This document shows positions 1 through 5,108 of a DNA stretch of 9,722 nucleotides, piece after piece. The notes under the pieces are model-generated. The model saw nothing but the letters and a program-made list of their open reading frames with translations, ran no database searches and was not told the origin of the DNA. The DNA comes from Thiotrichales bacterium. Lineage in GTDB: Bacteria; Pseudomonadota; Gammaproteobacteria; Francisellales; CACEW01. The stretch spans positions 1-9,722 of the forward strand of contig JAHFRR010000043.1 in NCBI GenBank assembly GCA_023266165.1, in the 5' to 3' direction. The translations under genes were made by a program, and so were the position numbers. Positions within the stretch are counted from its first letter, which is position 1. Every line of letters starts with the position of its first letter.

Positions 1-393
1 GAGATGCGGGAGTCCAATAAGATTATCCAGCAATGCGTGACGTGGTTGCGTGAGAATCCAGGGCCTGTGATGGCCAGCAACCATAAAGTAACACCTCCTC
101 AACGAGAAACCATGAAACACGACATGGAAGCCATGATCCATCACTTCAAGCTATTCACAGAAGGCTATTGCTTACCACAAGGCGAAGTCTATACCTCCAT
201 TGAACATCCTAAAGGTGAATTCGGGATTTATCTAATCTCAGATGGCGCTAATAAACCCTATCGTTTAAAAATCCGTGCGCCCGGCTTTGCTCATTTGAGT
301 GCCATGCATGAAATGCTGCAAGGTCATATGCTGGCTGACGTCCCCGCGATTATTGCAACACTGGATATTGTGTTTGGGGATGTGGATCGGTAG
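1..393 (+). CDS. nuoD: NADH-quinone oxidoreductase subunit D, C-terminal part (5' end outside window)
   Basis: This is the last 130 codons of NuoD, the 49-kDa-type subunit of complex I. NuoD sits in the peripheral arm at the membrane interface and helps form the quinone-binding cavity. The frame is open from base 1 and ends at TAG (391-393), so the gene is cut by the window edge; the ATG at 4 is internal. Recognisable family segments are GEVYTSIEHPKGEFG, the stretch SDGANKPYRLKIRAPGFAHL, and the C-terminus with TLDIVFGDVDR, which is the normal end of the family. In most bacteria nuoE follows directly, but here the next nuo gene starts 4187 bp downstream. No clear intrinsic terminator follows the stop codon. 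Identification is firm from conserved sequence and from the nuo genes downstream. Confidence 0.96.
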   Translation, partial: EMRESNKIIQQCVTWLRENPGPVMASNHKVTPPQRETMKHDMEAMIHHFKLFTEGYCLPQGEVYTSIEHPKGEFGIYLISDGANKPYRLKIRAPGFAHLSAMHEMLQGHMLADVPAIIATLDIVFGDVDR

Positions 394-413
394 CCATCCC
401 CCCCTCACACACC
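394..413. repeat. Left arm of imperfect inverted repeat bounding the insert
   Basis: Read on the - strand, this 20-base stretch is GGTGTGTGAGGGGGGGATGG. The stretch at 4477-4493 on the + strand is GGTGTGTCAGGGGATGG. They match at 16 of 17 aligned bases once a 3-base difference in the length of the G run is allowed. The arm begins at the base directly after the nuoD stop codon. I see no target-site duplication outside the arms. Both arms are G-rich and of low complexity, so chance or shared origin from ATPase gene ends is possible. Confidence 0.45.
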
Positions 414-446
414 AGCCTTCACCAAGCGCGGCAGCTCACTGATCAT
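405..446 (-). pseudogene. Remnant of the 3' end of a DUF4143-type ATPase gene
   Basis: Read on the - strand, these 42 bases encode MISELPRLVKAGV and a TGA stop. This is nearly identical to the last residues (MISELPRLVKASV) of the ATPase gene at 1752-3074. Upstream of the remnant the same frame continues for only a few unrelated codons before a stop near 471, so just the tail survives. The identity is exact at DNA level over 414-446 and breaks off at both ends, with different final codons and stop (TGA here, TAA in the intact gene). It could be a leftover of a second ATPase copy next to nuoD, or a footprint of the event that placed the Fic gene here. It is too short to be functional. Confidence 0.6.
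414..446. repeat. 33-bp perfect direct repeat, left copy
   Basis: This 33-base stretch, beginning AGCCTTCACCAAGCG and ending CTGATCAT, recurs without mismatch at 1761-1793 in the same orientation, 1347 bp away. The two copies flank the Fic gene and its upstream boxes. The right copy is coding sequence (the end of the ATPase gene). A 33-base exact match is far beyond chance in a window of this size. Confidence 0.93.
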
Positions 447-474
447 CATGTGGGATTTTGGGCAATATGATCAG

Positions 475-593
475 TTTTGCAAATTATAAAATCAATATTT
501 GCAAATTATGCTATATAGAAACTTGCATAAACACTATATTTCATAAGGTGTTTGATGGTAACATTGCAAATGTCTTGTAAAATATTTGCAAAT
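475..593 (+). promoter_or_regulatory. Four TTTGCAAA-type boxes in two pairs upstream of the Fic gene
   Basis: Four copies of a dyad around TTGCAAA are centred at about 479, 501, 566 and 588. The copies at 497-506 and 584-593 are the perfect palindrome ATTTGCAAAT; the other two (475-483 and 564-571) have one weaker arm. Centre spacings are 22, 65 and 22 bp, so the arrangement is one pair repeated 87 bp downstream. The 18-base stretches 494-511 and 581-598 differ at one base. The last box lies just before the ribosome binding site and start of the Fic gene, as expected for a repressor or autoregulator site. I could not fit a convincing sigma-70 promoter; TATATT at 535-540, between the pairs, is the best -10 guess. 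The binding protein is unknown; the C-terminal winged-helix segment of the Fic protein is one candidate. Confidence 0.7.
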
Positions 594-609
594 CATGCGG
601 GGGGTTTTA

Positions 610-1743
610 ATGGCTGAGTTTAGACATTTCGATCTTAGTATTTTCGATCCGCCGTTTAAATCACACTTAACTGATTTGGTGATTGACTTAAATCATTTAC
701 GTCAGAAAAAATTAGAAGGAACAACTCATTCAGCTTTGTTTTTTCAAATTAAATCTATTTTCCAAATGCTTGAGAGTATTGGCTCAGCGCGCATTGAGGG
801 GAATAATACAACTCTGCTGGAGTATATCGAAAAGAAAGCTGACCAGCAGGAAGATGCCCAAGAAAATACACAGGAAATTCATAATATTGAGAAGGCATTG
901 GCCTTTATCGATGACCTTGTTGAAGAGCACCCTATCAATCGTGCATTTGTGAGCGAGCTGCATAAAAGGGTAGTGGTTGGGTTAAATCAAGAAGGAGACA
1001 AAACGCCAGGAGCCTATCGTATCCATAGCGTTAAAATTGCAAAATCACAACATCGGCCTCCAGAGCCGCATCTTATTGTAGATTATATGGATGAGTTATT
1101 TGCCTTTATTGCCGAGAACAGCTCTGCTAAATATGATCTTTTGAAAGTGGCTCAAGCACATCATCGTTTTGTCTGGATACATCCTTTCGGCAATGGAAAT
1201 GGTCGTACCGTCCGTCTTCTCACTTATGCCATGCTCATTAAGTATGGATTTAATGTAAAACAAGGCCGCATTTTGAATCCAACAGCTGTTTTTTGTAACA
1301 ACCGTCAACTTTACTATGATTATTTGAGTCAGGCAGATCAAGGTAATATTATGCCTTGGTGTGAGTATGTGTTAGATGGAATCAAAGGAGAGATTGAGAA
1401 AATTGATCGACTGCTTGATTATCCGTATCTTCAAGATAAAATTTTACTCCCTGCATTGCTTGATGCGCGTCAACAAGAAATCATCACTGATCTTGAGCAA
1501 AAGATTTTGAACATTGCTGTAGAGAAACAGACAATCCAAGCTTCTGATCTCAAGCGCCTATTTCAAGGTAAGGCACCACATGATATTTCAAGGCGTATTG
1601 CAATATTAAAAGATAAAAATCTTTTGCAAGCTCTAGAAGAAGGAAAGCGAACTTATTTGCCGTGTTTTATCAATAATCGCCTGATGCGTTCCATGATGCG
1701 GGTGCTGGATCGCCAAGGATTTCTTCCATTTAGAAATGAATGA
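610..1743 (+). CDS. Fic-domain protein (probable AMP transferase), class II, with C-terminal winged-helix segment
   Basis: This 377-residue protein belongs to the Fic/DOC superfamily; most members transfer AMP from ATP to a hydroxyl side chain of a target protein. The catalytic motif HPFGNGNGR is complete at residues 191-199, with catalytic His191. Residues 134-163 carry the usual GxYR..SV.I.......PP preceding block. An N-terminal inhibitory-helix motif of the (S/T)xxxE(G/N) form is present as SARIEGN (Ser59, Glu63, Gly64), placing it among self-inhibited class II Fic proteins; no separate antitoxin gene is needed or seen. Residues about 297-350 look like a winged helix-turn-helix followed by a basic tail. 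I chose ATG 610 because GGGGGG at 599-604 lies 5 bases upstream; TTG 586 and ATG 595 lie inside or against the last upstream box. The gene is visibly more AT-rich than the nuo genes and ends 8 bp from the convergent ATPase stop codon. The target is not predictable. Confidence 0.92.
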   Translation: MAEFRHFDLSIFDPPFKSHLTDLVIDLNHLRQKKLEGTTHSALFFQIKSIFQMLESIGSARIEGNNTTLLEYIEKKADQQEDAQENTQEIHNIEKALAFIDDLVEEHPINRAFVSELHKRVVVGLNQEGDKTPGAYRIHSVKIAKSQHRPPEPHLIVDYMDELFAFIAENSSAKYDLLKVAQAHHRFVWIHPFGNGNGRTVRLLTYAMLIKYGFNVKQGRILNPTAVFCNNRQLYYDYLSQADQGNIMPWCEYVLDGIKGEIEKIDRLLDYPYLQDKILLPALLDARQQEIITDLEQKILNIAVEKQTIQASDLKRLFQGKAPHDISRRIAILKDKNLLQALEEGKRTYLPCFINNRLMRSMMRVLDRQGFLPFRNE

Positions 1744-1751
1744 TGATGGCG

Positions 1752-3074
1752 TTAAACCGAAGCCTTCACCAAGCGCGGCAGCTCACTGATCATATACAGC
1801 GGTACAGAGAGCAATGTGCCTGATCGAGACAAGGGGAGAGACGAAAGGCGAATCCCGAAGGGGCTCGTGTGTTCCAACAAATACTGATGTAACGATTTCA
1901 GGGTGCCTGTTTGACCCGATTTGACTTCAATCGGGTAGATATGAGCCCCTTGAACCATAAGATAATCTACCTCGGCCATGCCTTGCCCATCTCGCGCCCA
2001 AAAATAAAGTTTCGCTTTTTCATACGCAGGTGCATAGGCGAGAAGCTCTTGCCCTACAAATTGCTCGGCCAATGCGCCTTGACTTAAAAGCATGATATCC
2101 TGGCTCAAGAACAAGTCCGCATCCAGTTGATTAAAGCGCTTGACCAATCCCACATCCAAAAAATTGAGTTTAAATTTTTTCTCGTTGAGCGTTGCATCCA
2201 GTGGCAACCCCTGAGCGCTGCTTGCATGAATGCGTTGTAGGACTCCTGCGGCCTCTAGAGCACTTAATGCCTGTTTCAACTCTCTCGAACGCGCCTCTCG
2301 ATCCAGTTTGTTATATTTGATTTGCTGCCCAATGAAGAGGGGCGCCTGACGAAAGCACCGCTGTAAATCTCCAGGATGCGCCATGACATGATAATGCCCA
2401 AAATCTTTTTCATAGGTTTCAATCACACTCGCCTGTATCGCTTGCGCCCGCTGCACATCACGATGCACGTGATAGTCATGAAGTACCTCAGGCATTCCAC
2501 CCAGCCAGACATAGAGCTTCAGTTGCTTTAAAAGATGCTCATGGATGGCTTCAGGGACAGGCGCATCAAAATGGGCGTTCTCAAGATAGGACACCGATTC
2601 CGGACTGTAGGCCCATAGAAACTCCTGAAAGGACAGAGGATACAAATACAAGAACTCCACTCGCCCCACAGGCATTCGATAGTCTGCTTGATTGAGCACT
2701 AACTCCAGCAAAGAGCCTGCTCCAATCACATGTAGCTCAGGCATTTTCTCTTTAAAATACCGAAGCGCTTGTATGGCCTCAGGGCAATCTTGGATCTCAT
2801 CCAAAAATAACAGGGTCTCCCCTGGCACAATCGCTTGCCCTGTCAGGAGAGAAAGCGCATTGCAGATCTCACGAGGATGGAGGGTTTGAAAGCATTTTTT
2901 AAAAGCGGGGGTTAATTCAAAGTTAATCGTCAACAAGGTTTTAAATTTTTTACGCCCAAAGGATTCAATCAAACAGGACTTCCCGACTTGACGGGCACCC
3001 CGAATTAACAAGGGTTTACGCCCATGATGGATCCGCCACGTGTCAAGATATTTTTCGAGTTGTCGTGCTAACAT
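1752..3074 (-). CDS. AAA ATPase, AAA_14 plus DUF4143 type
   Basis: This 440-residue protein has an N-terminal P-loop ATPase domain and a C-terminal DUF4143 region. Walker A is GARQVGKS at residues 26-33. Walker B is TLLFLDEIQ at 87-95, with Asp92 and Glu93. A sensor-like GAGSLLE lies at 118-124, and the family segment MPVGRVEFLYLYPLSFQEFL at 134-153. The C-terminal part has the acidic/Lys spacing of a PD-(D/E)XK-like fold: Glu337/Glu343, Glu368-Val-Asp370, then Glu383-Val-Lys385. The family is widespread and often occurs in several copies per genome; its cellular job is not established. The start is ATG at 3074 because AGGAGG lies 8 bases upstream; an in-frame TTG at 3146 would run through the promoter boxes. 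The gene opposes nuo transcription and converges on the Fic gene. Its last codons make up the right copy of the 33-bp repeat. Confidence 0.9.
   Translation of the reverse strand: MLARQLEKYLDTWRIHHGRKPLLIRGARQVGKSCLIESFGRKKFKTLLTINFELTPAFKKCFQTLHPREICNALSLLTGQAIVPGETLLFLDEIQDCPEAIQALRYFKEKMPELHVIGAGSLLELVLNQADYRMPVGRVEFLYLYPLSFQEFLWAYSPESVSYLENAHFDAPVPEAIHEHLLKQLKLYVWLGGMPEVLHDYHVHRDVQRAQAIQASVIETYEKDFGHYHVMAHPGDLQRCFRQAPLFIGQQIKYNKLDREARSRELKQALSALEAAGVLQRIHASSAQGLPLDATLNEKKFKLNFLDVGLVKRFNQLDADLFLSQDIMLLSQGALAEQFVGQELLAYAPAYEKAKLYFWARDGQGMAEVDYLMVQGAHIYPIEVKSGQTGTLKSLHQYLLEHTSPFGIRLSSLPLSRSGTLLSVPLYMISELPRLVKASV
1761..1793. repeat. 33-bp perfect direct repeat, right copy
   Basis: This is an exact match of 414-446 in the same orientation. 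Here the repeat forms codons for the residues MISELPRLVKA at the C-terminus of the ATPase at 1752-3074. Sequence on both sides of the match differs from the left copy. Confidence 0.93.
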
Positions 3075-3103
3075 TATCCGCTCCTCCTGATCTTCACAAG
3101 ACC

Positions 3104-3163
3104 AGTATACCTGATTTTGGCTAAAACAGGGCCCTGTTTTTAACAAATTTGGCTAAAATAGGG
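3104..3163 (-). promoter_or_regulatory. Promoter region of the first ATPase gene with two 32-bp-spaced dyads
   Basis: Two copies of TTTGGCTAAAAYAGGG lie at 3116-3131 and 3148-3163, exactly 32 bp apart and differing at one base. Each contains a near-palindrome, TTTTGGCTAAAA at 3115-3126 and ATTTGGCTAAAA at 3147-3158. On the - strand a -10-like TATACT occupies 3109-3104, about 30 bases upstream of the ATG at 3074. The nearer dyad therefore falls where the -35/-10 spacer would be, a classic repression position. No good -35 hexamer is seen. The regulator is unknown. Confidence 0.65.
3123..3140. repeat. Perfect 18-bp palindrome between the two dyads
   Basis: AAAACAGGGCCCTGTTTT is its own exact reverse complement. 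It overlaps the downstream part of one dyad repeat and lies between the two. As RNA it could fold into a 7-bp stem with a GGCC loop, with T runs on either side. It might act as a weak bidirectional terminator for transcripts leaving the gene at 3193-4401, but the U tract is part of the stem, so this is uncertain. An additional protein-binding site is the other reading. Confidence 0.6.
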
Positions 3164-3192
3164 GGGTGTTTTCGCCAGACCTTGAAGCAGGA

Positions 3193-4401
3193 TTAGTATA
3201 AAAACCCCATCAACCACAGTGGAATATCTCGTGCTGTTGCAACGATGATATCATCCTTCACTACAAAAGCAGGAGTCTTGAGATGCGCTAACTGCTGTGC
3301 TGTTTTATTTTTCCCACCCACTTCGAAATGCGCGGCACGCGTGCAGTAATCCCCCTCGGCACTATAGTAAACACTTTCTTCAGCATCTCTCAGCGCCTGC
3401 ACACAGTACAACTCGCGCAGGGTACCTTTTTGAAACTCACTGCCCACCAATTCTCGTAAAGCGAAAAAGAGCGTCGTGTTGTGCAATAAGATCTTCTGTG
3501 GCTTGCGCAGATACTGATTACCACCTTCTATTGGATAGATCATCTGAATCAAACCGACTTTCTCTAAGATTGTCAAATAATGGAAAATAGTTTGATGGGC
3601 GACACCCATATTTCGGGCAATGCTATTCGTGTTGACCTCCCCCGGAGGAATGCTGGCCAAGTAACTCAGTATTTTTTTAAACAGGGGCAAGTTTTGTGTT
3701 TTCAGTTCAAAAGCACTGGGAATATCCTCAAAAATAATTTTATCAATAATACGCAGTACGCGTTCATAGTGACTATGCGCGTCTTCAAAAGCAAATGGAT
3801 AATAGCCCCGCGCCAGGTATTGTTTGAAAGCTGAAAGAAGGGTGTCCATCAACCCTAGAGAATTAAAGGCCCGAGGGTCTTTCAACAACTCTGCCAGCGC
3901 AATTGGCTGTAACGCCTTCTGCCGCGTAAAATTAAGATACTCTCGAAAGGACATGCCAGACAGGTGACACACTTTCGTACGGCGCGACAGATCATGCCCT
4001 CCTGTTGTGAGCTCCAGCATCGAACTGCACGAATAGACCACCTGCACATCAGGAAAAGCATCATATATATTTTTCAATTCTTGCACCCAATTACTGTAGC
4101 GATGGATTTCGTCAATAAAAAAAAGACGATACCCTTCTAATCGATACAGATCATGAATAAACGCAAGGAGTGTGGTCTGCTGAAAATACAGCGAATCCGC
4201 AGAGAAATAAAATGCGTGCTGTGCCGTAGCCACACGATGCTCCTTCAGGTACTGTAACATCAGCGTGGTTTTACCTACCCCACGCGGCCCAAAAATTCCG
4301 GTCAAACGCCCCATGGACACCTGCGGGTATAAATAGCGTTTAAAATCCAGGGAAGTCTGCGCGAGTAAACGTTCAAAAGCTTCAGATAAAAACGTTCCCA
4401 T
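3193..4401 (-). CDS. AAA ATPase, DUF4143-like, second and divergent copy
   Basis: This 402-residue P-loop ATPase is of the same broad family as its neighbour but clearly not a recent duplicate. Walker A is GPRGVGKT at residues 38-45. Walker B is RLFFIDEIH at 92-100, with Asp97 and Glu98. SFREYLNF at 151-158 corresponds to the family's SFxEFL block. Residues about 255-291 (SIARNMGVAHQTIFHYLTIL then a hydrophobic strand) read as a winged helix-turn-helix. The C-terminus has FEVGGKNKT at 359-367 and ends IPLWLMGFLY, both typical of one branch of these ATPases. The start is ATG at 4401 with GGAG 9 bases upstream; a TTG at 4416 has no visible ribosome binding site. The next gene in the same direction starts 118 bp on and has its own control region. 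Function is unassigned; DNA-linked or defence/maintenance roles would be speculation. Confidence 0.87.
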   Translation of the reverse strand: MGTFLSEAFERLLAQTSLDFKRYLYPQVSMGRLTGIFGPRGVGKTTLMLQYLKEHRVATAQHAFYFSADSLYFQQTTLLAFIHDLYRLEGYRLFFIDEIHRYSNWVQELKNIYDAFPDVQVVYSCSSMLELTTGGHDLSRRTKVCHLSGMSFREYLNFTRQKALQPIALAELLKDPRAFNSLGLMDTLLSAFKQYLARGYYPFAFEDAHSHYERVLRIIDKIIFEDIPSAFELKTQNLPLFKKILSYLASIPPGEVNTNSIARNMGVAHQTIFHYLTILEKVGLIQMIYPIEGGNQYLRKPQKILLHNTTLFFALRELVGSEFQKGTLRELYCVQALRDAEESVYYSAEGDYCTRAAHFEVGGKNKTAQQLAHLKTPAFVVKDDIIVATARDIPLWLMGFLY

Positions 4402-4464
4402 TGAAGTGCACTCCAATTATTTGGCGATTTTCTTAAAGTGTACTTTAATTTATTAGAATAGCAA
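4401..4464 (-). promoter_or_regulatory. Promoter region of the second ATPase gene with two 32-bp-spaced dyads
   Basis: TTGAAGTGCACTCCAA at 4401-4416 and TTAAAGTGTACTTTAA at 4433-4448 are imperfect 16-bp palindromes (14 of 16 symmetric positions each) sharing the form TTRAAGTGYACTYYAA. They are exactly 32 bp apart. On the - strand a candidate promoter is TTGCTA (4464-4459), 16 bases, then TACACT (4442-4437), each hexamer matching consensus at 4 of 6 positions. The far dyad covers this -10 and the near dyad covers the ribosome binding site up to the ATG. Binding would therefore block both transcription and initiation. Confidence 0.68.
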
Positions 4465-4476
4465 GAGGCTTCAGGG

Positions 4477-4493
4477 GGTGTGTCAGGGGATGG
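4477..4493. repeat. Right arm of imperfect inverted repeat bounding the insert
   Basis: GGTGTGTCAGGGGATGG on the + strand pairs with the - strand of 394-413. The pair marks out a block of 4100 bp that holds all three non-nuo genes. No transposase is encoded in it, and the arms are short, so they are not evidence of a known insertion sequence. Confidence 0.45.
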
Positions 4494-4513
4494 TGAGAAG
4501 GGCTATAGGGCAT

Positions 4514-4541
4514 TTGCCTTTAAACGCAATTCGGCTATAAT
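4514..4541 (+). promoter_or_regulatory. Sigma-70 promoter for nuoE and downstream nuo genes
   Basis: TTGCCT at 4514-4519, a 16-base spacer and a perfect TATAAT at 4536-4541 make a good sigma-70 promoter. The predicted start of transcription is near 4548, giving a leader of about 33 bases before the nuoE ATG at 4581. It lies just inside the right edge of the insert and would let nuoE onward be transcribed despite the two opposing genes upstream. Confidence 0.65.
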
Positions 4542-4569
4542 CCGCGGCGTAAAATAAATTTAAACGCAA
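4519..4569. repeat. 11-bp direct repeat TTTAAACGCAA around the nuoE promoter
   Basis: TTTAAACGCAA occurs at 4519-4529 and again at 4559-4569, 40 bp apart. The first copy runs from the end of the -35 hexamer into the spacer, and the second lies just ahead of the nuoE ribosome binding site. It may be a regulator half-site pair or a small duplication. Confidence 0.5.
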
Positions 4570-4580
4570 GAGGATCAAAA

Positions 4581-5108
4581 ATGGAGTGTTGTGGATCACC
4601 ATCCCTTGAGCTGACCGAAGCTGTTCAGCAAGAGATTGACCACTGGGTAGCAAAATATCCTGAAGGCAAGCGTGCCTCTGCTGTGATGGGCGCTTTGACG
4701 GCCGCGCAGACCTTCCAGGGCAACGGCTCTTTAACCCCTGACTTGATCTCAGCCGTTGCAAATTATTTGAAGATCCCCCCCATCTCCGCGCTGGAAGTAG
4801 CGACGTTCTATTCTATGTATGCCTTGAAACCTGTGGGCAAACATCACATTTGCATCTGTACCAACGTGCCTTGTAAACTCAAGGGCTCCAATCATATTGT
4901 CCGCCATCTAAAAGAAAAGTTAGGCATAGGCTTTGGAGAAGTGACGCCAGATGGTCAGTTCAGTTTAAAAGAAGTGGAGTGCATGGGCGCCTGTGTTCAT
5001 GCCCCGATGTTTCAAGTGGGTGAAGACTACCATGAAAATCTCACGCTGGAAAAAGTAGACCACATTCTCGAAACCCTGAAAAAATCGGGAGAACACGATG
5101 GCCAATGA
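4581..5108 (+). CDS. nuoE: NADH-quinone oxidoreductase subunit E (24-kDa type, 2Fe-2S)
   Basis: NuoE is the thioredoxin-fold subunit of the complex I NADH dehydrogenase module and carries the N1a 2Fe-2S cluster. The 175-residue length is normal. The cluster ligands are all present: Cys93-x4-Cys98 (CTNVPC) and Cys134-x3-Cys138 (CMGAC). The helical N-terminal part includes SAVMGAL at 33-39 and the family block ISALEVATFYSMY at 68-80. ATG 4581 is preceded by AGAGGA 7 bases upstream. The stop lies inside nuoF (11-bp overlap), so translation is probably coupled. It is the first nuo gene after the insert and is served by the promoter at 4514-4541. Confidence 0.96.
   Translation: MECCGSPSLELTEAVQQEIDHWVAKYPEGKRASAVMGALTAAQTFQGNGSLTPDLISAVANYLKIPPISALEVATFYSMYALKPVGKHHICICTNVPCKLKGSNHIVRHLKEKLGIGFGEVTPDGQFSLKEVECMGACVHAPMFQVGEDYHENLTLEKVDHILETLKKSGEHDGQ

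Noticed and set aside
475..593. CRISPR-like array formed by the four boxes
   Set aside because: The repeats are about 10 bp, palindromic and unevenly spaced, with no spacer structure or cas genes.
586..609. Upstream starts of the Fic gene (TTG 586, ATG 595)
   Set aside because: They overlap or abut the last TTTGCAAA box and have no ribosome binding site, whereas ATG 610 has GGGGGG 5 bases upstream and the product then begins with a plausible N-terminus.
394..609. Antitoxin gene or small RNA ahead of the Fic gene
   Set aside because: No open frame with a ribosome binding site was seen on the + strand, and the stretch is explained by the ATPase remnant and the box pairs; the inhibitory motif is already inside the Fic protein.
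1744..1760. Shared terminator between the convergent Fic and ATPase genes
   Set aside because: The gap is only 8 bp and no hairpin with a T run could be seen there.
3075..3146. Longer first ATPase starting at TTG 3146
   Set aside because: The extra 24 codons run through the -10 and dyad boxes; ATG 3074 has a strong AGGAGG.
3297..3834. Two + strand open frames opposite the second ATPase
   Set aside because: They lie within a gene with intact Walker motifs and a family-typical C-terminus; the translations look like shadow sequence.
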